Assembly: GCF_017875955.1 (NCBI RefSeq)
Contig: NZ_JAGINK010000001.1
Coordinates: forward strand, 5,737,501-5,801,500
DNA from: Pseudomonas sp. BP8
GTDB lineage: Bacteria > Pseudomonadota > Gammaproteobacteria > Pseudomonadales > Pseudomonadaceae
Reading direction: 5' to 3'
DNA: 64,000 nt
Part shown: positions 14,340 to 23,460 of the stretch, one piece after another
Layout: every line of letters starts with the position of its first letter
Numbering within the stretch: the stretch's first letter is position 1
Program-made: the position numbers and the translations under genes
Notes under the pieces: model-generated
What the model saw: the letters and a program-made list of their open reading frames with translations, nothing else
The model's database searches: none
Told to the model about the DNA's origin: nothing

Positions 14340-16283
14340 ATGAACATCAAGCAAAAACTGACCTGGGCCTTTGCTGTTATTGCGGGCCTGCCCATCGTCC
14401 TGGTAGCCACCCTGGTGGTGCTCAACCTGCGCGGCGAAGCCCGCGACGATTTCCTCGACAACAGTAGCCGAGAGATCCGCCAGGTCAGCAACGCGATGAA
14501 CATCTTCTTCCAGGGCATTGACCAAAACGTCAACTACCTGGCTTCGCAGCCGCTGATCAGCGCCACCGGCAGCGACCTGAACAAGTACCTGATCAGCAAC
14601 CCGTCCAACGTGTTGGGCGAACAGGACGCCAAGGTGCTCGAGTTCTTCACCCGCCTGGCCGAAGCCCACCCGGCCTACGCCTACCTGTCGTACGGCGTCA
14701 GCGATGGTGGCTACATCGGCTGGCCTGCAGGGCAGAAGTTCTCCAATTACGATCCGCGCACACGCCCCTGGTACCAGTTGGCCATGGCCAACCCAGGCAA
14801 GACCGTGCGCACCGCGGCCTATTACTGGGCCGCAGACGACGCAGTGCTGATCAGCACCGTGCGCTCGGTAACCAACCAGCTAGGCAACAACAGCGGCGTG
14901 GTCAATATCGACGTCTCGCTCAACGGGCTCACCGACATCGTCAAGAAGATCAAGCTCGGCGAAAGCGGCTTCCTGATGCTGGTCGAAAACAACGGCAACG
15001 TGATGGTCGACCCACGTGACGCCAGCCACAACTTCAAGCAGCTGGCCAGCTTCGGCGGCGGCTACGCGCAACTGGCCAAGGCCGGCAAAGGCCTGGTCGA
15101 GGTCGAGATCAACGGCGAGCGCTACATGGCCAACGTCTACCCGGACGAACAACTGGGCTGGACCTTCATCGGCCTGATCCAACAGAGCGAAGTGATGCAG
15201 ACCACCACCCGCCTGACCTGGCTGATCGGCACCATCGCTGTGGTCCTGGCAGCACTGTTTGCGGTGGTCGGCGCGGCGTTTGCCAAGCTCATCGTACGCC
15301 CGATCAACAGCGTCACCAGCGGCCTGGAAGACATTGCCCAGGGCGAAGGCGACCTGACCCGCAGCCTTGAGGTGCGCGGGCGCGACGAAACCGCGCAACT
15401 GGCCAGCTGGTTCAACCAGTTCCTGGGCGCTATCCGCAGCCTGATCCAGCACATTGGTGCAGCGGCGGGCAAGATCCTCAGCACCTCCAGCAGTTCGACC
15501 CGGGTCTCCAGCGACATGGCCGAAGCCGCCGGGCGCCAGCGTGAAGCCGTCGACATGGTGTCTACCGCGTTCCACGAGATGGTCGCCACCGCCAACGAAG
15601 TGGCCCGCTCGTGCAGCCAGGCCGCGCAGTCGGCCGACAGTGGCCAGCAACAGGCCCGCGAAGGCCAGCAGCAGATCGACGCGGCAGTGCAGAGCGTTGA
15701 CCGCCTGAGCCAGGAAATCGAACAATCGGCGCAGTCGATCCAGCAACTGGAGCGCGACAGCAATGCCATCCAGTCGATCCTCGGCACCATCCGCTCGATC
15801 GCCGAACAGACCAACCTGCTCGCGCTCAACGCGGCCATCGAAGCAGCCCGGGCGGGTGAACAGGGCCGTGGTTTTGCCGTGGTCGCCGACGAGGTGCGGG
15901 CGCTGGCCAAGCGCACAGCCGACTCCACTGCCGAGATCGACGGCCTGCTCGGCAATCTGGCCAGCCGCACCGCCGAAGTTGCCCAGCAGATGCACGCCAG
16001 CCTCGACGTCTCGCAGCAATCGGTCAGCCGCATCGGCCTGGCCCGTGACAGCTTCGGCCAGATCCGTGAGTCGGTGGATGTGATTCGCGACATGAACACC
16101 CAGATCGCGACTGCCGCCGAAGAGCAGCATCAGGTCGCCGAAGACATCAACCGGCACATCAGCCAGATTCATGGTGACGCGCAGTTGGTGGCCGAGCTGG
16201 CCCAGGCGGCGCGGCAGGACTCCGAGAGCCTGGCGGGGCTGTCGAACGAGCTGGATACGCTGGTGCGCAGGTTCCGCACCTGA
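14340..16283 (+). CDS. Methyl-accepting chemotaxis protein with dCache sensor domain
   Basis: 647 residues. TM1 is at about 8-30, a periplasmic double-Cache domain at about 35-285, TM2 at about 292-315, HAMP at about 315-370, and a C-terminal signalling domain with the hairpin tip EQTNLLALNAAIEAARAGEQ. The dCache domain has DPRTRPWY (D138, R142, W144, Y145), the ligand-pocket start also found in amino-acid receptors of the PctA type. The later YYWAADD and NIDVSL segments match less well, so amino acids or amines are possible ligands but not assigned. It follows cueR after 193 bp and appears to be monocistronic, with GGGAG before the ATG. Confidence 0.93.
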   Translation: MNIKQKLTWAFAVIAGLPIVLVATLVVLNLRGEARDDFLDNSSREIRQVSNAMNIFFQGIDQNVNYLASQPLISATGSDLNKYLISNPSNVLGEQDAKVLEFFTRLAEAHPAYAYLSYGVSDGGYIGWPAGQKFSNYDPRTRPWYQLAMANPGKTVRTAAYYWAADDAVLISTVRSVTNQLGNNSGVVNIDVSLNGLTDIVKKIKLGESGFLMLVENNGNVMVDPRDASHNFKQLASFGGGYAQLAKAGKGLVEVEINGERYMANVYPDEQLGWTFIGLIQQSEVMQTTTRLTWLIGTIAVVLAALFAVVGAAFAKLIVRPINSVTSGLEDIAQGEGDLTRSLEVRGRDETAQLASWFNQFLGAIRSLIQHIGAAAGKILSTSSSSTRVSSDMAEAAGRQREAVDMVSTAFHEMVATANEVARSCSQAAQSADSGQQQAREGQQQIDAAVQSVDRLSQEIEQSAQSIQQLERDSNAIQSILGTIRSIAEQTNLLALNAAIEAARAGEQGRGFAVVADEVRALAKRTADSTAEIDGLLGNLASRTAEVAQQMHASLDVSQQSVSRIGLARDSFGQIRESVDVIRDMNTQIATAAEEQHQVAEDINRHISQIHGDAQLVAELAQAARQDSESLAGLSNELDTLVRRFRT

Positions 16284-16337
16284 CAGCCCGCGCAGGCTGT
16301 CGCGCAAAGCCGGGGCCGCTGCGCAGTGCGCTGTTCC

Positions 16338-16370
16338 CTTGTGGGAGCGGCCTTGTGTCGCGATGGGCTG
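16338..16370. repeat. REP-like element, variant type
   Basis: CTTGTGGGAGCGGCCTTGTG followed by TCGCGATGGGCTGC: an imperfect palindrome of the second extragenic repeat class seen again near 49.99 and 50.13 kb. It lies between the chemoreceptor and AraC stops. Confidence 0.6.
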
Positions 16371-16418
16371 CACAGCAGCCCCGGCAGGCTCAAGCCAAGC
16401 GCACTCTCAAACCACCCC

Positions 16419-17207
16419 TTAAAGCCGCAACTCCCCCGGCGTAAAGCCAAACAACTGCCTGAACGCCGCAATATAGGCCGACGTGGAATCATACCCACAG
16501 CCCAACGCCGCCTCCGTCACGTTCTCCCCCGCCTCAAGCAACGCCAGCGACGACAGCACGCGCATACGCTGACGCCAACTGCGAAAGCTCAGCCCCGTCT
16601 CGCGCTGGAACAGGCGCATCAAAGTCTTCTCCGAACAGCCCAACTGCACCGCCCATTGCTGCAGGGTCTGCCCCTGGTCCGGCGCGGCGATCAGGCCATT
16701 GCACAACCTCAGCAGGCCAGGGTGGCGCGGCAACGGCAGGGAGAACGCCACCTCCGGCAACGCCTGCAACTGATCGAGCAGCACTGCCACCAAGCGCGCC
16801 TCGACGCTGTCACCCTCAGGGTAATGCACAGGCAGCAGGCAGAACTGCTTGATCAGTTCACGCGCCAGCGGCGTGACCTCCAGCACCCGGCACTGATCCG
16901 CCGCCCACGGGCAGGCGTCACGGCGCACATAGAGGCTGCGCATCTCGGCCTGCATGGAACTGGCCACGTCATGCTCGACATCGGCAGGGATCCACACCCC
17001 CCATTGCGGCGGCGCGAAATAGCTGCCATCGCTGGTATAAACACTGAGTACACCGCTGATCGCGTAGGAAAACTGCACCCAGTCATGTCGATGGCGCGTG
17101 GTCCACGAGCCGGCACCGAGGCTTTCGGCACGGGCATAAAGGGGCCTGGGCAGGTGATCCAGTGCGGGAATGGCGCGCGGCGCAGAAAGCTGTCCGATGC
17201 TCGGCAT
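16419..17207 (-). CDS. AraC-family transcriptional regulator with cupin-type sensor domain
   Basis: 262 residues. An N-terminal beta-rich cupin-like domain (about 20-110) contains HRHDWVQFSYAISG. The C-terminal AraC DNA-binding region has two helix-turn-helix units: QQWAVQLGCSEKTLMRLFQRE and VTEAALGCGYDSTSAYIAAF. It ends in FGFTPGELR, a normal AraC terminus. It is on the same strand as, and just downstream of, the thiolase gene (52 bp apart). Control of the neighbouring acyl-CoA genes is possible but unsupported beyond position. The effector is unknown. Confidence 0.88.
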   Translation of the reverse strand: MPSIGQLSAPRAIPALDHLPRPLYARAESLGAGSWTTRHRHDWVQFSYAISGVLSVYTSDGSYFAPPQWGVWIPADVEHDVASSMQAEMRSLYVRRDACPWAADQCRVLEVTPLARELIKQFCLLPVHYPEGDSVEARLVAVLLDQLQALPEVAFSLPLPRHPGLLRLCNGLIAAPDQGQTLQQWAVQLGCSEKTLMRLFQRETGLSFRSWRQRMRVLSSLALLEAGENVTEAALGCGYDSTSAYIAAFRQLFGFTPGELRL

Positions 17208-17259
17208 GATCTGATCTTGTCGTTCTGATCAGCCAAGCCTAACAGTTTTGCCTGAGAGG

Positions 17260-18537
17260 TCAGCGCTCTACGATCATCGTTACGCCCTGCCCGCCCGCCG
17301 CACAAATCGAGATCAATCCGCGGCCCTTGCCCGCCGTCGCCAACAGCTTGGCCATGTTGGCCAGCACCCGGCCGCCGGTTGCGGCAAACGGATGCCCGGC
17401 CGCCAACGAACTGCCCTTCACATTCAGCTTGCTGCGGTCGATCGCCCCCAGCGGCGCCTCCAACCCCAGCCGCGTACGGCAGTAGTCGGGATCTTCCCAG
17501 GCCTTGAGCGTACACAGCACCTGCGCGGCAAATGCCTCGTGGATTTCGTAGTAGTCGAAGTCCTGCAAGCTCAGGCCATTGCGCGCCAACAGGCGCGGTA
17601 CCGCATACACCGGCGCCATCAACAGCCCCTCCTGGCCAGTGACGAAATCCACCGCTGCGGTTTCACCATCGACCAGGTACGCCAGCACGTGCAGGCCCTG
17701 CTCCTCGGCCCAGGCTTCGCTGCCCAGCAACACCAGTGAGGCGCCATCGGTCAGCGGGGTGGAGTTGCCGGCGGTCAGGCTACCCAGGCCGCTCTTGTCA
17801 AACGCCGGCTTGAGCTTGGCCAGCTGCGCCAGGGTCAGCTCAGGGCGCAGGGTGTTATCGCGACTGAGGCCAAGATAAGGCGTGAGCAGATCGTCATGCC
17901 AGCCCTCGCCGAACGACTGCGCCAGATGCTGGTGGCTGAGCAGCGCCAGCTCATCCTGCGCGGCACGCTCGATCTGCCAGGTCTGCGCCATGCGCTCGCA
18001 ATGCTCGCCCATCGACAAGCCGGTGCGCGGCTCGCCAATCCTCGGCAACTCGGGCTTGAGGTGGCCCGGGCGCAGCTTCAGAAACGGCTTGAGCCGCTCG
18101 CCCAGGCTCTTGCCGCGGTTGGCCTGGAGCAGGATCCGCCGTAACCCCTCGTTGACCGCGATCGGCGCATCCGATGTGGTGTCGACGCCGCCGGCAATAC
18201 CGCTGTCGATCTGCCCAAGGGCAATCTTGTTAGCCACCAGCAAGGCCGCCTCAAGGCCGGTGCCACAGGCTTGCTGGATGTCATAGGCGGGCGTCTGCAC
18301 GCCCAGCCGCGAGCCAAGCACGCACTCGCGGGTCAGGTTCATGTCGCGCGAATGCTTGAGCACCGCCCCGGCGACGACTTCGCCCAGACGCAATCCGTGC
18401 AAGCGATAGCGCTCGACCAGGCCTTCGAGGGCAGCAGTCAGCATCGCCTGGTTGCTGGCGTTGGCGTAGGCACCGTTGGAACGGGCAAAGGGAATTCGGT
18501 TGCCACCCAGGATCGCTACCCGGCGAGGTGAACGCAT
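17260..18537 (-). CDS. fadI: Acetyl-CoA acyltransferase / thiolase (FadI-like)
   Basis: 425 residues, the length of the FadI group of degradative thiolases. The catalytic nucleophile Cys lies in IQQACGTGLEA (about residue 91), the His in AGHPFAATGGR, and the second Cys in ISICAAGGQG near the end. The enzyme cleaves 3-ketoacyl-CoA with CoA, or runs in reverse to condense acetyl-CoA. No FadJ partner is adjacent. It is divergent from a FabG-MaoC pair with 118 bp between starts; together the three supply thiolase, ketoreductase and hydratase steps of one acyl-CoA cycle. That these genes act together is inference. Confidence 0.9.
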   Translation of the reverse strand: MRSPRRVAILGGNRIPFARSNGAYANASNQAMLTAALEGLVERYRLHGLRLGEVVAGAVLKHSRDMNLTRECVLGSRLGVQTPAYDIQQACGTGLEAALLVANKIALGQIDSGIAGGVDTTSDAPIAVNEGLRRILLQANRGKSLGERLKPFLKLRPGHLKPELPRIGEPRTGLSMGEHCERMAQTWQIERAAQDELALLSHQHLAQSFGEGWHDDLLTPYLGLSRDNTLRPELTLAQLAKLKPAFDKSGLGSLTAGNSTPLTDGASLVLLGSEAWAEEQGLHVLAYLVDGETAAVDFVTGQEGLLMAPVYAVPRLLARNGLSLQDFDYYEIHEAFAAQVLCTLKAWEDPDYCRTRLGLEAPLGAIDRSKLNVKGSSLAAGHPFAATGGRVLANMAKLLATAGKGRGLISICAAGGQGVTMIVER

Positions 18538-18655
18538 GCGGTATTTCCTCCTGAAACAATTTGATCCGTACAGCCTAGGTCTTTTTCACGCAGTCGAACG
18601 ACCATGCCACAAACTTGGTCCACACTTCATTCCTTGCCTTCAGGGAGACCCGCAC

Positions 18656-20008
18656 ATGAGTGATCGCTACCTCGGCTTTGCCAACTCCAACCTCGGCCGG
18701 CGCCTCGTCGATGCCCTCGGCCTGCCCAGCCCGGCACCGCTGGAGCGTTGGCAGGCTGGTCGCCTACGCCCGGTGGAAGGCGCGCTGGTGCTGGGCGGTG
18801 GGCCATTGGCGAACCAGGTCGAAGCCATCGCCGCACGCTTTACCGACGAACTCTACAGCTTTGCCGGCAGCGACCTGCAGTCGACCGCCTGGGTCGCAGG
18901 CCTGGGGCCAAAGCTCAAGGCCGTGGTGTTCGACGCCAGTCACCTGTCCGACAGCGACCAACTCAGCCAGTTGCGTGAATTTTTCCAGCCTTTGTTGCGC
19001 AGCCTGGCGCCGAGCGCCCATGTGGTGATCCTCGGCCGTCCACCCGAGTCCCTCGACGAGCCGCTGGCCAGCGTCGCCCAGCGCGCCCTGGAAGGTTTCA
19101 GCCGCTCGCTGGCCAAGGAGCTGCGCAACGGCGCCACGGCGCAACTGCTGTATGTCGACGAGGCTGCAGAAGATCAGCTCGAAGGTGCCCTGCGCTTTTT
19201 CCTGTCGCCGAAAAGCGCCTTTGTCTCCGGCCAGGTCCTACGCCTGACCGCTTGCGCCAGCCAGGTCCAGGACTGGACCCGGCCGCTGGCCGGGCGCCGC
19301 GCCCTGGTCACCGGCGCCGCCCGCGGGATTGGCGCGGCCATTGCCGAGACGTTGGCCCGCGATGGCGCGCAGGTGGTGCTGCTTGACGTGCCACAGGCCC
19401 GCAAAGACCTTGATGCTCTAGCCGCACGTCTCGGCGGACGCGCGCTGACACTGGATATCTGCGCCAGTGATGCCGGCACCAGACTGCTGGAAGCGCTGCC
19501 CGAGGGCATCGACATCGTCGTGCACAACGCTGGCATCACCCGCGACAAGACCTTGGCCAACATGACCCCGGAGTACTGGGATGCAGTGATGGCGGTCAAC
19601 CTCAAGGCGCCACAGTTGCTCACCCAGGCCTTGTTCGACGCCGGCGCGCTCGGCGCCGATGCGCGCATCACCTTGCTGGCGTCGGTCAGTGGCATCGCCG
19701 GCAACCGTGGCCAGGCCAACTATGCCGCCAGCAAGGCCGGCCTGATCGGCTTCGCCCAGGCGTGGGCGGCCAAGCTGGCCGAACGCGGCGCCAGCATCAA
19801 TGCCGTGGCGCCCGGCTTTATCGAGACCCACATGACCGCCGCCATGCCCATGGGCCTGCGCGAAGCGGGCCGGCGGCTGAGCTCGCTGGGCCAGGGTGGC
19901 CAGCCCCAGGACGTCGCCGAGGCGGTTGCCTGGCTCAGCCAGCCAGGGTCCGGTGCGGTCAATGGCCAGGCCCTGCGGGTGTGTGGCCAGGCATTGATGG
20001 GGGCATGA
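18656..20008 (+). CDS. fabG: FabG4-type 3-oxoacyl-(ACP/CoA) reductase, long form
   Basis: 450 residues from the ATG at 18656, preceded by CAGGGAGA. This is almost twice a normal FabG. An N-terminal Rossmann-like domain without a full catalytic set occupies about 1-205, and a complete SDR domain about 210-450. The SDR part shows GAARGIGAAIA, HNAGITRDKT and YAASK. High-molecular-weight FabG4 proteins reduce 3-ketoacyl-CoA or -ACP. Its stop overlaps the maoC-like start by 4 bp (ATGA), and it is divergent from a thiolase gene, so it probably serves in a beta-oxidation-like or reverse-acting cycle rather than in primary fatty-acid synthesis. Confidence 0.9.
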   Translation: MSDRYLGFANSNLGRRLVDALGLPSPAPLERWQAGRLRPVEGALVLGGGPLANQVEAIAARFTDELYSFAGSDLQSTAWVAGLGPKLKAVVFDASHLSDSDQLSQLREFFQPLLRSLAPSAHVVILGRPPESLDEPLASVAQRALEGFSRSLAKELRNGATAQLLYVDEAAEDQLEGALRFFLSPKSAFVSGQVLRLTACASQVQDWTRPLAGRRALVTGAARGIGAAIAETLARDGAQVVLLDVPQARKDLDALAARLGGRALTLDICASDAGTRLLEALPEGIDIVVHNAGITRDKTLANMTPEYWDAVMAVNLKAPQLLTQALFDAGALGADARITLLASVSGIAGNRGQANYAASKAGLIGFAQAWAAKLAERGASINAVAPGFIETHMTAAMPMGLREAGRRLSSLGQGGQPQDVAEAVAWLSQPGSGAVNGQALRVCGQALMGA

Positions 20009-20862
20009 GCATGGAGCGTACCTGGCACGACCTGCACAGCCCCGACTCCAGCGCCAGCCTCTACCTGCGCGCGGTCGGCAAACGCAAGATCAGCGGCGAC
20101 CGCTTGCCTGAAGCCGGCCTGCGCTGCTCGCTGAGGGTCCAGCCCGATAACCTGGCCGCCTACCGACGGCTCTGTCACTTCGTTGACAACGGCCGCCTGC
20201 CCGCCACCTACCCGCATGTCATGGCGTTCACCTTGCAACTGCAGTTGCTCACCGCGCCAGACTTCCCGTTCCCGTTGCTCGGCCTGGTCCACCTGCACAA
20301 CAGCATCCAGATCCTGCGGCCATTGGGCGGCATCGACCGGCTGCGTTTTGCGGTGTATGCCGACAACCTCCAGGCACATGCCAAAGGCGGCACCTTCGAC
20401 TTGATCACCGAAGCCGAGGATGGTCTCGGCCTGGTCTGGCGCGAGACCAGCCGAATGCTGGTGCGTGGCCTCAAGCTCGACAGCGGCGCCAGCGAAGCGG
20501 AAGAGGTCGAGCCCGATCACCTCGCCGAGGCGACGCGCTGGTACGCCGACGCAGGTATTGGCCGGCGTTATGCCAAGGTCTGTGGCGACTACAACCCGAT
20601 TCACCTCAGCGCTGCGACGGCGCGGCTGTTCGGCTTCCCCAAGGCGATTGCCCACGGTATGTGGAGCAAGGCCATGGCGCTGGCCGCGCTGGATGGGCAC
20701 CTGCCGCTGGCCGGCTTCGCCTTCGAAGTGGATTTCCGCAAGCCGGTGCGCTTGCCCTCGGAAGTCATTCTCAGTGCCAGTGCGGCAGGCCCCGAAGGCG
20801 CGCTGCGGCTCGATGGGCACGGCGGGCTGGTGCACATGGTCGGGCGCTGGCAGACGCTGTGA
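20005..20862 (+). CDS. MaoC-family (R)-hydratase/dehydratase
   Basis: 285 residues, start at the ATG 20005 overlapping the fabG stop; an alternative ATG lies two codons later. The C-terminal hot-dog fold has the hydratase motif with catalytic Asp and His: GDYNPIHLSAATARLFGF at about 192-209 followed by AHGMW. The N-terminal half is a second, degenerate hot-dog domain. MaoC proteins hydrate enoyl-CoA to (R)-3-hydroxyacyl-CoA. Translational coupling to fabG suggests they act on the same acyl chains. It is the last gene of the pair; 63 bp later a new unit starts. Confidence 0.9.
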   Translation: MSMERTWHDLHSPDSSASLYLRAVGKRKISGDRLPEAGLRCSLRVQPDNLAAYRRLCHFVDNGRLPATYPHVMAFTLQLQLLTAPDFPFPLLGLVHLHNSIQILRPLGGIDRLRFAVYADNLQAHAKGGTFDLITEAEDGLGLVWRETSRMLVRGLKLDSGASEAEEVEPDHLAEATRWYADAGIGRRYAKVCGDYNPIHLSAATARLFGFPKAIAHGMWSKAMALAALDGHLPLAGFAFEVDFRKPVRLPSEVILSASAAGPEGALRLDGHGGLVHMVGRWQTL

Positions 20863-20925
20863 TCGCTGCGGCCACTTGCTTTACATCAGGGCTAGCCGGA
20901 AGCTATGCGCCATAGGAGAGCCCTG

Positions 20926-21231
20926 ATGAACCTGCAAGAACTGACCGAACGCCTGCACCAGATCCGCGACAATAACGACTGGCGCGGCTTCCACAGCCCC
21001 AAGAACCTGGCGATGGCCGCCAGCGTTGAAATGGCCGAGCTGGTGGAAATCTTCCAATGGCTGACTGAAGAGCAGTCGCGCCAACTGCCCGCTGACAAAC
21101 TCGCCCATGCCGGCCAGGAAGTGGGCGACATCGTGCTTTACCTGCTGCTGTTGTGCAGTGAGCTGGGCCTGGACATGGACCACGTGGTGCGCGCCAAACT
21201 GGCCGACAGCGAAAGGCGTTTCGCCCGATGA
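20926..21231 (+). CDS. MazG-like nucleotide pyrophosphohydrolase
   Basis: 101 residues from the ATG at 20926, behind TAGGAGAG; a 7-codon upstream extension is rejected. It is an all-alpha NTP-PPase of the MazG/RS21-C6 type: metal-binding EMAELVEIF (EXXE) and QEVGDIVLYLL (EXXD) flank the short loop. Members hydrolyse non-canonical or excess (d)NTPs to monophosphates. The exact nucleotide cannot be assigned. Its stop overlaps the cmoM start by 4 bp, so the two are translated together. Confidence 0.88.
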   Translation: MNLQELTERLHQIRDNNDWRGFHSPKNLAMAASVEMAELVEIFQWLTEEQSRQLPADKLAHAGQEVGDIVLYLLLLCSELGLDMDHVVRAKLADSERRFAR

Positions 21232-21977
21232 ACGACCGTCATTTCGATCAACTGGCCACCCGCTTCGCGGAAAAGATCTACGGCGGCGCCAAAGGCGCAA
21301 TCCGCCTGGCGGTGCTGCAGGCCGACCTTGCCGAGACGCTGCCCGACCGACCTCTTCGGATTCTCGACATTGGTGCAGGCCTCGGCCATATGGCCCTGTG
21401 GCTGGCCGAGCGCGGTCACCAACTGACCCTCGCCGAACCCGCAGCACCGATGCTTGACGGCGCCAAGGCACGCTTTGCCGAGGCGGGCCAGAGCGCCACG
21501 TTCATCCAGGCGCCCTGGCAGGACCTGCTCGGCCAACTGACCGAGCCCTATGATGTGGTGCTGTGCCATGCCGTGCTGGAATGGCTCGCAGAACCCGAGA
21601 GCATCCTGCCCGTGCTGCACCAACTGACCGCCCCGGGCGGCTGGCTGTCGCTGGCGTTCTACAACCGTGATGCACTGGTCTACCGCAACCTGCTCAAAGG
21701 CCACTTCCGTAAATTGCGCAGCAATCACCTGGCCGGCGAGAAACAAAGCCTGACCCCGCAAAAACCGGTTGATCCGCGTGAGCTCAGGGCGCAACTTGAG
21801 CCGCTGTGGACGGTCGAAAGCGAAAGTGGTGTCAGGGTTTTCCACGACTATATGCCCAGGGAGTTCCAGGCCAAGGCCGAGTTGCTCGACCTCTTGGAAA
21901 TGGAACTGGCCCACCGCCGTCATCCAAGCTTTGCCGGGCTGGGTCGCTACCTGCACTGGATCTGCCGACCGCGCTGA
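21228..21977 (+). CDS. cmoM: tRNA 5-carboxymethoxyuridine(34) methyltransferase CmoM
   Basis: 249 residues. A class-I SAM methyltransferase fold with motif I ILDIGAGLGHMALW (about 45-58) and the CmoM features FHAVLEW-type LCHAVLEWLAEPES, LAFYN and SGVRVFHDYMPRE, all aligned in order with E. coli CmoM (SmtA). It adds the terminal methyl group to cmo5U34 of wobble-decoding tRNAs. The N-terminal NDRHFDQLATRFAEKIYGGAKG is also family-specific. It is coupled to the preceding MazG-like gene by ATGA overlap. Confidence 0.92.
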   Translation: MNDRHFDQLATRFAEKIYGGAKGAIRLAVLQADLAETLPDRPLRILDIGAGLGHMALWLAERGHQLTLAEPAAPMLDGAKARFAEAGQSATFIQAPWQDLLGQLTEPYDVVLCHAVLEWLAEPESILPVLHQLTAPGGWLSLAFYNRDALVYRNLLKGHFRKLRSNHLAGEKQSLTPQKPVDPRELRAQLEPLWTVESESGVRVFHDYMPREFQAKAELLDLLEMELAHRRHPSFAGLGRYLHWICRPR

Positions 21978-21999
21978 CCTCACCCGCCGGGAGAACCGC

Positions 22000-22629
22000 A
22001 TGCCCTACCGTTTGCTGTGCCTGGCCCTATTGCCTTTCGCCCTGGCGGCGTGCCAGGGCAGCAACCCCTATGTTGCCGCCGGCTCGATCCCGCCGGCACC
22101 TGCCCAGGCCGCCAGTACCTTCGACGCCAGTGCCTACCCGGCCCCGCCGCGCGATTATGGACGCTATCGCAGCTGGAGCTGGCGCAACGGCCAGTTGCCC
22201 AGCGGCAGCGCCAGCGCTGACCCGGCACAGTTGGCCGATGCAGTCAGTGGCGCGCTCGACCAGCATGGGCTGCGTCCAGCCCGCGGCAACAGCGCAGACT
22301 TGTTGGTGAGCGCCGACCTGCGTCTGGAACGGCGCCTGCGCCAGGTGCGCGATTACGACTACGATCCTTACTACGGCGGCTATCCGTATGGCAGCGTCGG
22401 CTATGGTGGCTACCGCAACGGCTATGGCGCCTACGGCAGCGTACCCATCGTGCGCACCTACGAAGTCGAAGTGATGGTGGTGCGCATTGACCTGTTCGAC
22501 GCCCGCAACGGCCAGCCGGTATGGAGTGCCAGCGCTGAAAGCGGCAGTGGCAAGGACTCGCCCCGGGATCGCGAGAGTGCCCTGCGCGAATCCGTGCACA
22601 AGGCACTCAGCGGCTATCCTCCCAGTTAA
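22000..22629 (+). CDS. DUF4136 lipoprotein 1 (Gly/Tyr-rich insert)
   Basis: 209 residues from the ATG at 22000, after GGGAGA. A lipoprotein signal has lipobox LAAC (Cys18). The DUF4136 core is marked by RSWSWRNG in the N-terminal half and by VEVMVVRIDLFDARNGQPVW late in the sequence. Between them is a Gly/Tyr-rich insert (about residues 120-150) with repeated GGY/YGG units. The mature protein should be membrane-anchored at the outer membrane or periplasmic face. A paralogue follows 19 bp later. The function of DUF4136 is unknown; a link to the envelope or the neighbouring pilus genes is unproven. Confidence 0.85.
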   Translation: MPYRLLCLALLPFALAACQGSNPYVAAGSIPPAPAQAASTFDASAYPAPPRDYGRYRSWSWRNGQLPSGSASADPAQLADAVSGALDQHGLRPARGNSADLLVSADLRLERRLRQVRDYDYDPYYGGYPYGSVGYGGYRNGYGAYGSVPIVRTYEVEVMVVRIDLFDARNGQPVWSASAESGSGKDSPRDRESALRESVHKALSGYPPS

Positions 22630-22648
22630 CGCTTAACGGAGAATCATC

Positions 22649-23209
22649 ATGTTGCGCCGTCTCGTTGTGCTGTCCATTGCGCTGCTGCTTACCGCCTGCT
22701 CGAGCAATAACGTCCAGCAGGACTTCGACGCCAGTCGCGACTTTGCCGGCTACCGCAGTTGGGCTTGGCAAGATCCGGCCTTGCAGTACCGGCCGGATGA
22801 TCCGCGGATCAAGAGTGATCTGACCGAACAGCGGATCCGCCAGGCGGTCACCGAGCAGCTTGACCAGCGTGGTTTGCGCCCGGTGCAGGGCAATGCCCGG
22901 GCTGACCTCAAGGTGCGCAGCTACCTGATCGTCGAGCAGCGCCAGCAGCAGATCACCACCAACTACGGTGGCGGCTGGGGTGGCTATTGGGGCGGGTACT
23001 GGGGCGGGCCGATGTATAACGAAACCCGCAGCGTCGACTACAAGGTGGCGACCATTCAGGTCGATATGTTCGATGGCCGTGACGGCAAGCTGGTCTGGCG
23101 CGGCAGTGCCGAGCAGATCATGAACAACTACCCGCCCAGTCCGCAGGAGCGCAATGCTGCGATCCAGAAGACCGTGGCTCAGGTGTTGAGTCAGTATCCA
23201 CCGCGTTGA
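22649..23209 (+). CDS. DUF4136 lipoprotein 2 (Gly/Trp-rich insert)
   Basis: 186 residues. Lipobox LLTAC (Cys17). It shares the core of the preceding protein: FAGYRSWAWQDP, LDQRGLRPVQGNARADL, and IQVDMFDGRDGKLVW. The Gly-rich insert here (about 108-124) contains GGGWGGYWGG, Trp- rather than Tyr-rich. Tandem duplication is the simplest reading. The ribosome site is a GGAG at about 22637-22640, and the 19-bp gap implies co-transcription with lipoprotein 1. Function unknown. Confidence 0.85.
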   Translation: MLRRLVVLSIALLLTACSSNNVQQDFDASRDFAGYRSWAWQDPALQYRPDDPRIKSDLTEQRIRQAVTEQLDQRGLRPVQGNARADLKVRSYLIVEQRQQQITTNYGGGWGGYWGGYWGGPMYNETRSVDYKVATIQVDMFDGRDGKLVWRGSAEQIMNNYPPSPQERNAAIQKTVAQVLSQYPPR

Positions 23210-23258
23210 GCCTACCGGCCTCTTTGCGGGTTGTTGGGAGACATGATGTGTTGGCTTA

Positions 23259-23293
<35 letters not shown>

Positions 23294-23460
23294 TAGGGAT
23301 TGTGGGCTTATCCATTTGATGTGGTGGCGCCACTGGCCCCTTCCGCCCTTACGGCGGGTCACTTTTTTTCTTGGAAAAAAGTAACCAAAAACCGCTGGCT
23401 CCCACATACGGCCCTCCGCTGCGCTGCGGGTTCCCTCACTCCGGTCTCCTGAGGTCGCGA

